A stretch of 64,000 nucleotides of DNA from Paenibacillus illinoisensis NBRC 15959. Lineage in GTDB: Bacteria; Bacillota; Bacilli; Paenibacillales; Paenibacillaceae. Within the stretch, counting starts at the first letter, position 1. Each line of letters starts with the position of its first letter. Of this stretch, positions 26,914 through 34,866 are shown in pieces. Position numbers and translations under genes: made by a program. Under the pieces are notes generated by a model. That model made no database searches and was not told the origin of the DNA. It was given only the letters and a program-made list of their open reading frames with translations. The stretch covers positions 87,100-151,099 of the forward strand of contig NZ_BIME01000015.1 in NCBI RefSeq assembly GCF_004000925.1. The letters run 5' to 3'.

Positions 26914-27510
26914 GTGAGTTATATTCCTATGGTCGTTGAACAGAGCAACCGCGGTGAGCGCGCCTATGACATCTATTCCAGATTGCTGAAGGATCGTATT
27001 ATCTTTCTAGGCAGCGATGTAAATGACGTTGTTGCGAATGCCATCATGGCACAGATGTTGTTCCTCGCTGCGGAAGATCCGGAGAAAGACATTCATCTAT
27101 ACATCAACAGCCCAGGCGGATCCATTACAGCCGGTATGGCCATTTACGATACAATGCAATTTATCAAACCTGATGTATCTACCATCTGTGTAGGTATGGC
27201 TGCTTCCATGGGCGCATTCTTGCTCAATGCAGGTGCAAAAGGCAAACGTTTTGCACTGCCTAACAGTGAGATCATGATTCACCAGCCGCTGGGCGGCGCA
27301 CAAGGTCAGGCTTCGGATATCGAAATCCGTGCCCGCCGCATTCTGAAAATGCGTGATACCTTGAACCGCATCATCGCTGAGCGCACAGGTCAACCACTGG
27401 AGCGCATCGAGAAAGATACAGACCGTGACTACTTCATGAGTGCTGCTGAAGCTGCCGATTACGGTATCATTGATAAAGTCATCGCAAACGTTGGCTCCCA
27501 AGGCGTATAA
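26914..27510 (+). CDS. clpP: ATP-dependent Clp protease proteolytic subunit ClpP
   Basis: A 198-residue serine protease whose double heptamer degrades proteins delivered by ClpX, ClpC or ClpE. The catalytic triad is Ser98 (GMAASMG), His123 (MIHQPLGG) and Asp172. The start is GTG at 26914 (then SYIPMVVEQ), preceded by CGAGGAGGTTTTTCAC; an ATG nine codons upstream covers the ribosome site and can be dismissed. CtsR control is indicated by the box overlapping its promoter. A strong terminator follows. Confidence 0.97.
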   Translation: MSYIPMVVEQSNRGERAYDIYSRLLKDRIIFLGSDVNDVVANAIMAQMLFLAAEDPEKDIHLYINSPGGSITAGMAIYDTMQFIKPDVSTICVGMAASMGAFLLNAGAKGKRFALPNSEIMIHQPLGGAQGQASDIEIRARRILKMRDTLNRIIAERTGQPLERIEKDTDRDYFMSAAEAADYGIIDKVIANVGSQGV

Positions 27511-27576
27511 GCCGAGGTAACTGTATATTGAAGATATGAACAGGCCAATCTGATTGACCTGTTCATACTACGAAGA

Positions 27577-27620
27577 AGCGCCCCTTGTCATGATCATGAC
27601 GAGGGGCGCTCTTTTTTTTA
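27577..27620 (+). terminator. Terminator of clpP
   Basis: The arms AGCGCCCCT (27577-27585) and AGGGGCGCT (27602-27610), extended inward by GTCATGATCATGAC, form a long stem followed by eight T. Confidence 0.93.
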
Positions 27621-27636
27621 GAATGATATCGAATAA

Positions 27637-28731
27637 TTACTCTGCTGCAATTCCACTGAATGGCTGTGTGCCTTTAGGAAGTAACTCTTTGTACGTAAAC
27701 GGGAATTCCGGGAAACCTTCTGCATAAGCAGTGTACTCATACAGTTGGAAGAACACAACTACCCCTGTAGGTGTTACATAGAAGTCCTGGTCCTTGTTCA
27801 GACCTTTATAGCCGTCCAGGTAACCACCGTGAGCCTTAAGCTGTTCACCAACCTTTTTGCCAAGCGTATCGCGCATTGTTTTGTTGTTTTGCAGCACATC
27901 ATCAAGACTTAGCTCTTTACCTGTATCCAGCGCGAAGGTGTGACCTGTCCGTGTAGTCATCCCGTGGGCTCCGGCATAATCCTCATAACGCTGAGTAACC
28001 AATCCCAGCACGCCGTTCTCGTTGTACGTCACCACATAGGTGCTCTCGAATGCATATGGACGGTTGGCTGCTGCCGTTCCGTATTCGGCCGTTTGCTTCT
28101 TGAAAGCAGCTACGAATGCATCCACTTCGTCTTTCAACACTTTGTTGATAGCCGCTTCGGCTTCATCGCTAGCAAGTCCACTCACCTGCGGATATTGAAT
28201 ATCCACCTCAGCATTTTTGATGTCCACTTTCACGGTTGCTGATTTCACTTTCACGCTATTTTGCTTCACTTTGCTCAGCGCCAGTGTTTTGGTTTTACCA
28301 TCCCAGCTGCCTTGAACTCCCAAATAATCTCTCATCGCTGAAAAAGGAATGTACAGACGTCCCTTGATCAGCTTCGCTTCAACGTTAGGATAATAATTAT
28401 TTACTCTTAGCGACGGTTCACCATCCGCCAGGCTGATTTTCATCGTGTTATTCGCTGCAGTCAGTGCGTACTCTTTTGTTTTTGCGTTATAGGTTAAAGT
28501 ACCACCAGCTACATCCTTAACAGCAGTGAGGGATACCCACGTGGATCCACCTTGTAGAAGTCCCTTTTGTGTCAACGTTTTGCCTGCAGACTTCAATGTA
28601 ACATCTGTGGATGCCGTAACTTTGGACGTAACCGAAGCTGCCTGCACGGAGTTATCCTGCCATACCGCCCCACTACCTACAATAATTCCTGCCGCGAGTA
28701 ATGCACTTGTCCACTTTTTCCATGATGTCAT
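27637..28731 (-). CDS. Exported protein with copper amine oxidase N-like and DUF3298 domains
   Basis: A 364-residue protein with a Sec signal (WKKWTSALLAAGIIVGSGAVW, cleavage near VQAAS). Residues about 40-150 contain stalk-type repeats of the copper amine oxidase N-terminal family (GGSTWVSLTAVKDVAGG and KGRLYIPFSAMRDYLG), common on Paenibacillus surface proteins. Residues about 165-360 resemble the DUF4163/DUF3298 pair found in RsiV and PdaC, ending in QLYEYTAYAEGFPEFPFTYKEL. No catalytic site is visible. It is probably extracellular and wall-associated. The ATG follows GAGAGGAGTTTTAT. Confidence 0.8.
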   Translation of the reverse strand: MTSWKKWTSALLAAGIIVGSGAVWQDNSVQAASVTSKVTASTDVTLKSAGKTLTQKGLLQGGSTWVSLTAVKDVAGGTLTYNAKTKEYALTAANNTMKISLADGEPSLRVNNYYPNVEAKLIKGRLYIPFSAMRDYLGVQGSWDGKTKTLALSKVKQNSVKVKSATVKVDIKNAEVDIQYPQVSGLASDEAEAAINKVLKDEVDAFVAAFKKQTAEYGTAAANRPYAFESTYVVTYNENGVLGLVTQRYEDYAGAHGMTTRTGHTFALDTGKELSLDDVLQNNKTMRDTLGKKVGEQLKAHGGYLDGYKGLNKDQDFYVTPTGVVVFFQLYEYTAYAEGFPEFPFTYKELLPKGTQPFSGIAAE

Positions 28732-28762
28732 ATATAAAACTCCTCTCGAATTTTCCTATGGT

Positions 28763-28795
28763 TCATTGCGTATGTATCCTGATCGCATATTTCAT
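28763..28795 (-). CDS. Possible ten-codon leader ORF
   Basis: A 10-residue frame (MKYAIRIHTQ) with the good site AGAGGTGAGCGT ends 31 bp before the start of the exported protein gene. TATAAT lies at 28815-28810 just ahead, so the site would be near the very 5' end of the transcript. Translation is unproven. Confidence 0.3.
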   Translation of the reverse strand: MKYAIRIHTQ

Positions 28796-28989
28796 ACGCT
28801 CACCTCTTTATTATAATTAACCCAATTCAGGAAAGGTTTACAGCACCAGTTACAATGTTGTTCAATCCAAATCCATTTGGTAAAGGTTTTGTCACGAACA
28901 AATATACAAAAAAGACATCAAATCAACGTCATTATCCTCGTTGTAGCAAGAATGTTAATGGCCTAACTTCATTAAAGCTCTTCTTTATA
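28796..28989. other. Intergenic region between two exported-protein genes
   Basis: AT-rich spacer holding the terminator of the SIMPL gene at its right end and a TATAAT (28815-28810, minus) that may serve the copper-amine-oxidase-like gene. I see no further structure. Confidence 0.4.
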
Positions 28990-29025
28990 ACAAAAGAGAC
29001 CCTGCCCGATTGGACACAGTCTCTT
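28990..29025 (-). terminator. Terminator of the SIMPL-domain gene
   Basis: On the minus strand AAGAGAC (29025-29019) pairs with GTCTCTT (29000-28994), followed by TTGTTA. The stem is short and the tail interrupted. Confidence 0.6.
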
Positions 29026-29048
29026 CATACCTTCATCTACGTCTACAG

Positions 29049-29804
29049 TTATTTCATTTCATACGTAATGTTAAGCGTTGTGCTTACTTTTACCTGACCT
29101 GTTTCAATTTCTGTACCCGCAGCAGACATTGCCATGTCCTTGGCCGTCGAACTTTCTGTTGCATAGAGCACAGGCACATTGGCATCACCTTGAGTTACAG
29201 ACAACACAGCACCCAATTGACGTTTAACCGCCTTGGCAATCGCTCCTGCTTTCACCTCTGCATTGGCAACTGCCTTCTCGATCACTTGTGCTTCGAAGTT
29301 TTCCGGATTTTCTACCGTAAAGCGTACATTCTCGATATTGTTGGCACCTGCCTGTGAAGCAGCATCCAGCAGTTCACCAATCTTGTCCATTTCACGGTAC
29401 GTAATCGTCAGCGTATGATGAGCGGTATAGCCTTTAACTTTCTGACCTTCTTTATCGCTATACGTATAGTTTGGCTGTACATAGAATTGACTGGTCTGAA
29501 TGTCGTCTGCACTGATTTTCCACGTATTCTTCAGCAGGTTGGATACCTTTTGAATTTTTGCAGCATTTGCCTTTTGGGCGGAGGCTGCTGTCTCAGCTGT
29601 GCTATTCACTCCGATCGACAGATAAGCGATATCCGGCTTTACCTGAATCTCACCTTTGCCCACTACATTAATCACATTTTGCTGTACCCCTTGTACTTCA
29701 GCAGCATAGGCATAATTCCCCGGTGCCACCCACGCTGTACCACCCACGAGCAATGTTCCTGCCACCAATACCGCACCAAGCGGTTTCATCCATTGTTTAC
29801 CCAT
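29049..29804 (-). CDS. Exported SIMPL (DUF541) domain protein
   Basis: A 251-residue protein with a signal peptide (WMKPLGAVLVAGTLLVGGTAW, cleavage near AYAAEV) followed by a SIMPL/DUF541 domain: VVGKGEIQVKPDIAYLSIGV, then the long helical region TAASAQKANAAKIQKVSNLLK and ENVRFTVENPENFEAQVIEKA. Members of this family, such as periplasmic YggE of E. coli, are linked to oxidative stress tolerance, but the biochemical role is unclear. The ATG follows AAGGAGGCTATGCGTA. Confidence 0.88.
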   Translation of the reverse strand: MGKQWMKPLGAVLVAGTLLVGGTAWVAPGNYAYAAEVQGVQQNVINVVGKGEIQVKPDIAYLSIGVNSTAETAASAQKANAAKIQKVSNLLKNTWKISADDIQTSQFYVQPNYTYSDKEGQKVKGYTAHHTLTITYREMDKIGELLDAASQAGANNIENVRFTVENPENFEAQVIEKAVANAEVKAGAIAKAVKRQLGAVLSVTQGDANVPVLYATESSTAKDMAMSAAGTEIETGQVKVSTTLNITYEMK

Positions 29805-29909
29805 TACGCATAGCCTCCTTATATTTAAGATCTCAATCTCAAAGCAGTTTGATACCTTATCAGACGGAGCTATTTTCCAGAATGTTGCACTTGATTATCC
29901 GGATAACGC

Positions 29910-29931
29910 AAAAAAGCCCCTTGCGGGACTT
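29910..29931 (-). terminator. Terminator after the HPr gene
   Basis: On the minus strand AGTCCC (29930-29925) pairs with GGGGCT (29920-29915), followed by TTTTTTG, just after the HPr stop. Confidence 0.75.
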
Positions 29932-29954
29932 CTTCATGTCATGTTAATCATATC

Positions 29955-30224
29955 TTATTGGTTTTCAAGTTCTTCCTTGCTCACCAAACTCACTAAAGCG
30001 TTTACAGCCTGTTCGGCGTCCGCGCCTTCAGCACTAATTTGGATTTCTGTACCAGTACTGATTGCAAGGCTCATGATCCCCATGATACTTTTTGCATTAA
30101 CTTTTTTGTCGTCCTTCTCGACGAACACTTCAGATGAGTACTTATTCGCTTCTTGAACGAACAGTGCCGCAGGTCTGGCATGGAGACCCGTTTTCAAACG
30201 GACAACTACCGGGTGCTTTGTCAT
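29955..30224 (-). CDS. HPr-family phosphocarrier protein (crh position, His15 present)
   Basis: An 89-residue HPr fold. His15 in GLHARPA, the residue phosphorylated by PTS enzyme I, and Ser46 in AKSIMGI, the HprK target, are both present. In B. subtilis the gene after whiA is crh, whose product has Gln15 and cannot work in the PTS. Here the same position holds a protein that looks able to do both jobs. HPr-Ser-P is the CcpA corepressor, and the window contains hprK. It is the last gene of glcK-rapZ-yvcK-whiA-HPr. The ATG follows AGGGGGTAAGTTTCC. Confidence 0.92.
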   Translation of the reverse strand: MTKHPVVVRLKTGLHARPAALFVQEANKYSSEVFVEKDDKKVNAKSIMGIMSLAISTGTEIQISAEGADAEQAVNALVSLVSKEELENQ

Positions 30225-30359
30225 GGAAACTTACCCCCTATTAGAAATCTAGACATTAAATACACAATTATATTTATAACATTATACCATTAACCCGCGC
30301 AGGACACTAGAAGAAAAAAAACCAGAACAATTCTGATTATTCAACCAGGTCCAAATCCG

Positions 30360-31298
30360 TTAACCGTGACGTTCATTCCGCACTTTCTCAGCCAACTCGT
30401 CGATCTTGCGAAGCCGATGGTTGACACCCGATTTGCTGACGGTACCTTTTAACAGCTCGCCAACTTCCTTCAGGTTAATGTCAGGATGTGCCAGTCTGAC
30501 CTCTGCAACTTCACGCAGCTTCTCAGGCAAAGACTCCAAACCGACTTCCTTTTGCAGCAGCTTGATATTATCAATCTGTCTCACTGCAGCCCCGATCGTC
30601 TTGTTCAGGTTAGCTGTCTCACAGTTGACGATCCGGTTAACGGAATTACGCATATCCCGCATAATCCGTACATCCTCAAACTTGAACAAGGCTTGATGCG
30701 CACCAATGATGCTAAGCAGCTCAATAATTTTCTCGCCTTCCTTAATGTATAGGATGAATCCTTTTTTGCGTTCTATACACCGGGCGTTGAGATGAAATTC
30801 ATTAGCCAGATCCACGAGGGCCTGACAGTGCTCTTCATACATGGATGCGATCTCCAGGTGATACGAGGATCCTTCAGGGTTGTTGACTGAGCCACCCGCC
30901 ATAAACGCGCCGCGTAAATAAGCCCGTTTACAACAGTTTTTCCGTAACAGCTCCTGATTAATTCCTGGAGTGAACAAAAAGCCTTCCGATACAATGTACA
31001 GATCCTTTAATATCTCCTGTACCATGGACGGAATACGAACAATATATACATTGTTCTTTTTCAGCCGCATTTTTTTGCGGACAAGCAATTCCGTATGCAC
31101 TTGAAAATGCTTTTTAAGCAGAGAGTATGCCCGTCTTGCGATCGCGGCATTCTCCGTCGAAATATCCAAGATAACTTTTTTATTCGATAACTGCACCGCA
31201 CCTAGCATACGGATGAGGGCTGAAAGTTCCGCCTTTTCGCAGCACGGTTCACTCTCAATCATGGTTAATTCTTTTTTGGTCTGTGCTGCAAACGACAT
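30360..31298 (-). CDS. whiA: DNA-binding protein WhiA
   Basis: A 312-residue protein with the WhiA architecture. The N-terminal part is LAGLIDADG-like without nuclease function (about residues 1-200, with CCKRAYLRGAFMAGGSVNNPE), and the C-terminal part carries a helix-turn-helix (LREVAEVRLAHPDINLKEVGELL, KSGVNHRLRKID). It affects cell division and chromosome segregation in Bacillus and sporulation in Streptomyces. It begins 6 bp after yvcK with site AGAGGTGAAGTCCC. There are 135 bp between its stop and the HPr start. Confidence 0.96.
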   Translation of the reverse strand: MSFAAQTKKELTMIESEPCCEKAELSALIRMLGAVQLSNKKVILDISTENAAIARRAYSLLKKHFQVHTELLVRKKMRLKKNNVYIVRIPSMVQEILKDLYIVSEGFLFTPGINQELLRKNCCKRAYLRGAFMAGGSVNNPEGSSYHLEIASMYEEHCQALVDLANEFHLNARCIERKKGFILYIKEGEKIIELLSIIGAHQALFKFEDVRIMRDMRNSVNRIVNCETANLNKTIGAAVRQIDNIKLLQKEVGLESLPEKLREVAEVRLAHPDINLKEVGELLKGTVSKSGVNHRLRKIDELAEKVRNERHG

Positions 31299-31304
31299 GG
31301 GACT

Positions 31305-32291
31305 TCACCTCTTCCGTAACATCCAATTTTGTACCAGTTGATAGATGTGGTGACTAAGCTTATCAGCATCATGACGCAGATAGGTTCTAAACAGAACAAG
31401 TGTATCCGCAACCACCTGATAGCCTGAACTTTTTAGTACATCCATATCCAAAACAACCGGTTTGGCTCCTTTTTCCGCATACCTATTCTGTACCTGCAGC
31501 GGAATTTCACCATTATTAACAATAACATAGTCAAAGAGCTGATGCCCCACGTGCTCATGAACCGCCTTGAGGTGGTCACTCACCGTATAGTTATCCGTCT
31601 CTCCAGGCTGTGTCATCACATTGCATATAAACATCTTCACGGCCTCTGCCTCGACGACAGCCTCTGCCAGTTTGGGAACTAACAAGTTAGGCAGAATGCT
31701 CGTATACAAGCTGCCTGGCCCAATCAGGATGGCATCTGCCTGGCGAATAGCCTCCACAGCCTCTGGCAACGGCTCCACGTGATCCGGTTCAAGGAAAACG
31801 CGTTTGATGCGTCCGCCTGCTTCAGGGATTTTGGACTCGCCTGTAACGATTGAGCCATCCTCCATCTCCGCATGCAGCACAACCGCCTGCCCAGCTGCCG
31901 GCAATACCTCACCACGAACGGCAAACACGCGGCTAAGTTCCCGCACTGCGGTTACAAAGTCGCCTGAAATATCCGTCATTGCAGCCAAAATCAAATTACC
32001 CAGGCTGTGGCCTGCAAGCCCCGCGCCTGTATTGAATCGATAATTCAGCATATCCGATAGCAATGGCTCAACATCAGCCAGCGCCGTAAGCACGTTACGA
32101 ATGTCGCCCGGAGGCGGCATTTGTAGTTCGTTGCGCAGGATGCCTGAACTTCCACCGTCATCTGCAACCGTGACGATGGCCGTGATGTCCAGCGGCTTCT
32201 CTTTCAAACCGCGCAGCATCACGGATAACCCGGTTCCGCCGCCCATTACAACAATTCTCGGACGTTCTCTTCGTGGTCCGGCTTCTTTCAT
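31305..32291 (-). CDS. yvcK: Gluconeogenesis factor YvcK (CofD-like)
   Basis: About 328 residues from MKEAGPRRERPR, behind GAGGGTGAAGGG; a GTG nine codons upstream overlaps the end of rapZ and is less likely. The N-terminal VVMGGGTGLSVMLRGLKE and VTVADDGGSSGILR are typical of the YvcK branch of the CofD/UPF0052 fold, which binds UDP-sugars. In B. subtilis it is needed for growth on gluconeogenic carbon sources and for cell shape. It sits between rapZ and whiA in the conserved order. Confidence 0.95.
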   Translation of the reverse strand: MKEAGPRRERPRIVVMGGGTGLSVMLRGLKEKPLDITAIVTVADDGGSSGILRNELQMPPPGDIRNVLTALADVEPLLSDMLNYRFNTGAGLAGHSLGNLILAAMTDISGDFVTAVRELSRVFAVRGEVLPAAGQAVVLHAEMEDGSIVTGESKIPEAGGRIKRVFLEPDHVEPLPEAVEAIRQADAILIGPGSLYTSILPNLLVPKLAEAVVEAEAVKMFICNVMTQPGETDNYTVSDHLKAVHEHVGHQLFDYVIVNNGEIPLQVQNRYAEKGAKPVVLDMDVLKSSGYQVVADTLVLFRTYLRHDADKLSHHIYQLVQNWMLRKR

Positions 32292-32304
32292 CCCTTCACC
32301 CTCT

Positions 32305-33204
32305 TCAATGACGATCACGGTCAGCGTCGCGATGGCTCACGGTAACAGCTTCAGTTTCGCTGCTTCCCAACATTTTGCCCAAATATTCGGATATGGCTAC
32401 CGAACGATGCTTGCCGCCAGTACATCCAATCCCGATAATCACCTGACTTTTGCCTTCCTTCCGGTATTGTGGAATCAGGAAGTGCAGCATATCGAGCAGT
32501 TTGGTCAAAAACGACTGTGTCTCAGGCCATTTCATGACATATTCATATACATCACTATTCTGCCCCGTATTCGGACGCAAATGATCAATATAATGCGGAT
32601 TTGGCAGGAAACGAACATCAAACACCAGATCCGCATCGATTGGAATGCCATATTTAAATCCAAACGACGTGATATTCACCGACAGCATATGACTTTCCAA
32701 ATGAGAAAACCGAGAAATAATCCGCTCTTTTAACTGCGCCGGCTTCATCGTACTTGTGTTCAGTACCTGGGTAGCCGAATTCTTAAGCTCCTCCAGCATC
32801 TTGCGCTCCAGACGGATGCCGTCAAGCGGCATGCCCTCAGGAGCCAGTGGATGTCTGCGTCTGCTCTCCTTGTAGCGCTGTACAAGGACAGAATCAGTTG
32901 CATCCAGGAATAAAATTTCGCAATGAATGGTAAAATGATCTTTTATATAGTTCAAAGACTCGGACAAAGCCGTAAAGAATTCCCGTCCCCGCAGGTCAAT
33001 TACGAGGGCTACCTTACCGATCTTGCCGTTCGATTGTTCAATCAGTTCCGCAAATTTCGGAATCAACACCGGTGGCAGATTATCCACGCAGAAAAAGCCG
33101 AGATCCTCCAGGCTCTGTACCGCAATTGTTTTGCCTGCTCCGGACATGCCCGTAATGATAATGAGCGTGGCGCCTGTGCCCGGTGAAACTTCACCTTCAA
33201 GCAT
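32305..33204 (-). CDS. rapZ: RNase adapter / nucleotide-binding protein RapZ (YvcJ)
   Basis: A 299-residue P-loop protein. The start at MLEGEVSPGTGATL follows ATAAGGAGGGGACATTT and is clearly better than an ATG 12 codons upstream. The Walker A motif GMSGAGKT and the C-terminal domain with GIGCTGGKHRSV are family hallmarks. In E. coli RapZ controls glucosamine-6-phosphate synthase through small RNAs; in B. subtilis YvcJ hydrolyses GTP and affects competence. It lies 51 bp after glcK and is followed closely by yvcK. Confidence 0.95.
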   Translation of the reverse strand: MLEGEVSPGTGATLIIITGMSGAGKTIAVQSLEDLGFFCVDNLPPVLIPKFAELIEQSNGKIGKVALVIDLRGREFFTALSESLNYIKDHFTIHCEILFLDATDSVLVQRYKESRRRHPLAPEGMPLDGIRLERKMLEELKNSATQVLNTSTMKPAQLKERIISRFSHLESHMLSVNITSFGFKYGIPIDADLVFDVRFLPNPHYIDHLRPNTGQNSDVYEYVMKWPETQSFLTKLLDMLHFLIPQYRKEGKSQVIIGIGCTGGKHRSVAISEYLGKMLGSSETEAVTVSHRDADRDRH

Positions 33205-33255
33205 AAATGTCCCCTCCTTATCATATTGCTGCCTAATCATATGGTTCCGAGGTTA

Positions 33256-34206
33256 CTAAGAACGCAAGAGAAGTCCTGCCGCGCCAACAATTCCTGCATC
33301 GTTGCCCAGAGTTGCTTCCAGGATCTGAACACCTTCCTGCAGCGGTTCAGGTGTCAGTTTCGCAAATACAGCACGTACTTCGTCAAACAGGATATTACCG
33401 GCTTTGGATACACCGCCCCCGATGATGAACATTTCCGGGTTTATGACTGCAGCAACAGCCGCCATGGATTTACCCAGATAGAATGCAGCACGATTTACGA
33501 TGCGCAGAGCCACTTCATCTCCAGCTTTCGCTGCATCGAATACTTCCTTGGCTGCAATTTTGTCCACGAGCGCCAGTGACGTATGATCGCCGCGTTCTAC
33601 CGCATCCTTCGCCATACGGATAATGCCCGTTGCGGACGATACGGTTTCAACACATCCCATTTTACCACAACCACACTGAATGGCTTCCAGATCAGGCACA
33701 ACACTGACATGACCCAGTTCTCCCGCCATGCCGGAAAATCCCTGATAGATTTTGCCGTTCAGTATCAAGCCTCCGCCAACACCTGTACCCAGCGTGTAGC
33801 ATACGCAATTATCCACGCCCTTGCCGGCACCTGCCCAAGCTTCACCCAGTGCAGCAACGTTAGCATCGTTATCTATTTTGACTGGCTTGCCCAGACGCTC
33901 TTCCAGAACCGAACGAATGGCTACATTCCGAAATCCGATGTTAGGAGCGAGAACGATAATACCCTCGCGTACATTCGTGAACCCGGCTACCCCAGCCCCT
34001 ACACCTTCAAGCTGCTCCCAGCTATATGGCGATTCTGCCACGATATGACGGACATACTTCTCGATGTTGGCGATAACCGTATCTACGCCCTTATCCACTT
34101 CTGTCGGCCCTTCATACGTATGCATAAGCTGACCTTGTTCATTGCATATACCGACCTTGATTGCTGTTCCGCCGAGATCGACCCCAACGTAGATTTTCTC
34201 AGACAT
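33256..34206 (-). CDS. glcK: Glucokinase (ROK family)
   Basis: A 316-residue ATP-dependent glucose kinase from MSEKIYVGVDLGGTAIKVG. The ATG follows AAAGGTGGCTTGCGGC; a GTG four codons upstream overlaps that site. The ROK zinc motif CGCGKMGCVE and the phosphate loop GTGVGGG are intact. It phosphorylates free glucose released from imported oligosaccharides. Its place at the head of rapZ-yvcK-whiA-HPr is unlike B. subtilis, where glcK is elsewhere. A perfect 14-bp palindrome lies 141 bp upstream. Confidence 0.95.
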   Translation of the reverse strand: MSEKIYVGVDLGGTAIKVGICNEQGQLMHTYEGPTEVDKGVDTVIANIEKYVRHIVAESPYSWEQLEGVGAGVAGFTNVREGIIVLAPNIGFRNVAIRSVLEERLGKPVKIDNDANVAALGEAWAGAGKGVDNCVCYTLGTGVGGGLILNGKIYQGFSGMAGELGHVSVVPDLEAIQCGCGKMGCVETVSSATGIIRMAKDAVERGDHTSLALVDKIAAKEVFDAAKAGDEVALRIVNRAAFYLGKSMAAVAAVINPEMFIIGGGVSKAGNILFDEVRAVFAKLTPEPLQEGVQILEATLGNDAGIVGAAGLLLRS

Positions 34207-34346
34207 GCCGCAAGCCACCTTTATCTATCTAAAATAGTTTAATCCTACGTACCAACTATAATTGAAGGATACGCCTGGGTCAAGACGATAAGACCATTGA
34301 TACAGAACGCTTCGCCGCGATTGTTAACCCCATCACATCCATATCA

Positions 34347-34360
34347 TGTATACGTATACA
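34347..34360. promoter_or_regulatory. 14-bp palindrome upstream of glcK (LacI/CcpA-like operator)
   Basis: TGTATACGTATACA is a perfect palindrome with a central CG, as in LacI/GalR-family operators. It differs from the cre consensus TGNAANCGNWNNCW at one position per half. It lies upstream of glcK. Confidence 0.45.
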
Positions 34361-34462
34361 ACCTCTCCTCTCTTCTACCAAAACGCAAGCTTTCACGATT
34401 CCCTACTAGAAAGGGAAGCCTCAACTCATGATATTTCATGATCACTCGTTCCATGCGTAAAA

Positions 34463-34491
34463 GATGACAGTTGTCATCTGAAAGTCATGAC
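34463..34491. promoter_or_regulatory. Palindromic pair resembling a response-regulator site
   Basis: GATGACA-GT-TGTCATC (34463-34478) is followed by GTCATGAC (34484-34491), itself palindromic and sharing the TCATGAC/ATGACA core. The site sits just before the remnant of a NarL-type regulator and may be its former target. Confidence 0.4.
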
Positions 34492-34504
34492 AACTCTTAC
34501 TAAT

Positions 34505-34704
34505 CCCGTCAATAATCCCTTAACAGAGCGGGAGAAAGAAGTCTTAAACTGGCAGCAACCGGCATGAATGCCAATCATATTGCCACCTCACTCCATCTTT
34601 CGTACGGCACCGTGCGTAATTACCTGTCGGATGCCTTTAACAAGCTTGGGGCAAAAAATCGGATAGAAGCGGTCAGTGTAGCTGAGGAGAAAGGCTGGTT
34701 GTAA
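34505..34704 (+). pseudogene. Remnant of a NarL/FixJ-type response regulator (HTH only)
   Basis: Frame 34514-34546 reads NPLTEREKEVL, the standard lead-in to a LuxR-type helix-turn-helix. One base is then missing after GTCTTAA, and the next frame continues LAATGMNANHIATSLHLS, YGTVRNYLSDAFNKLGAKNR and IEAVSVAEEKGWL to TAA at 34702-34704. Together these restore a full C-terminal DNA-binding domain of a DesR-like regulator. No receiver domain or start codon is seen upstream, so this is a truncated, frameshifted relic. A sequencing error could explain the frameshift but not the missing receiver. Confidence 0.8.
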
Positions 34705-34790
34705 ATGGGATTTACGTCATCCAGTGACGCGATCCACGGGCGAACGATATATATAAAGATGTGGCCTCTGGCCCGTGCGCAAAACAAAAA

Positions 34791-34815
34791 CGCCTCCCCT
34801 TACGGGAGGCGTTTT
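34791..34815. terminator. Bidirectional terminator
   Basis: CGCCTCCC-TTAC-GGGAGGCG (34791-34811) is flanked by AAAAA and TTTT, so it can stop transcription of the AI-2E family gene (-) and anything reading through the remnant (+). Confidence 0.88.
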
Positions 34816-34866
34816 AACCTTTTTCAACCGTATAATCTTCACTAGTACAAGTCATCGACCCGATCG

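Noticed and set aside
29955..30224. Assignment of the HPr-like gene as crh from its position
   Set aside because: Crh is defined by lack of the PTS-phosphorylated histidine; His15 is present here.
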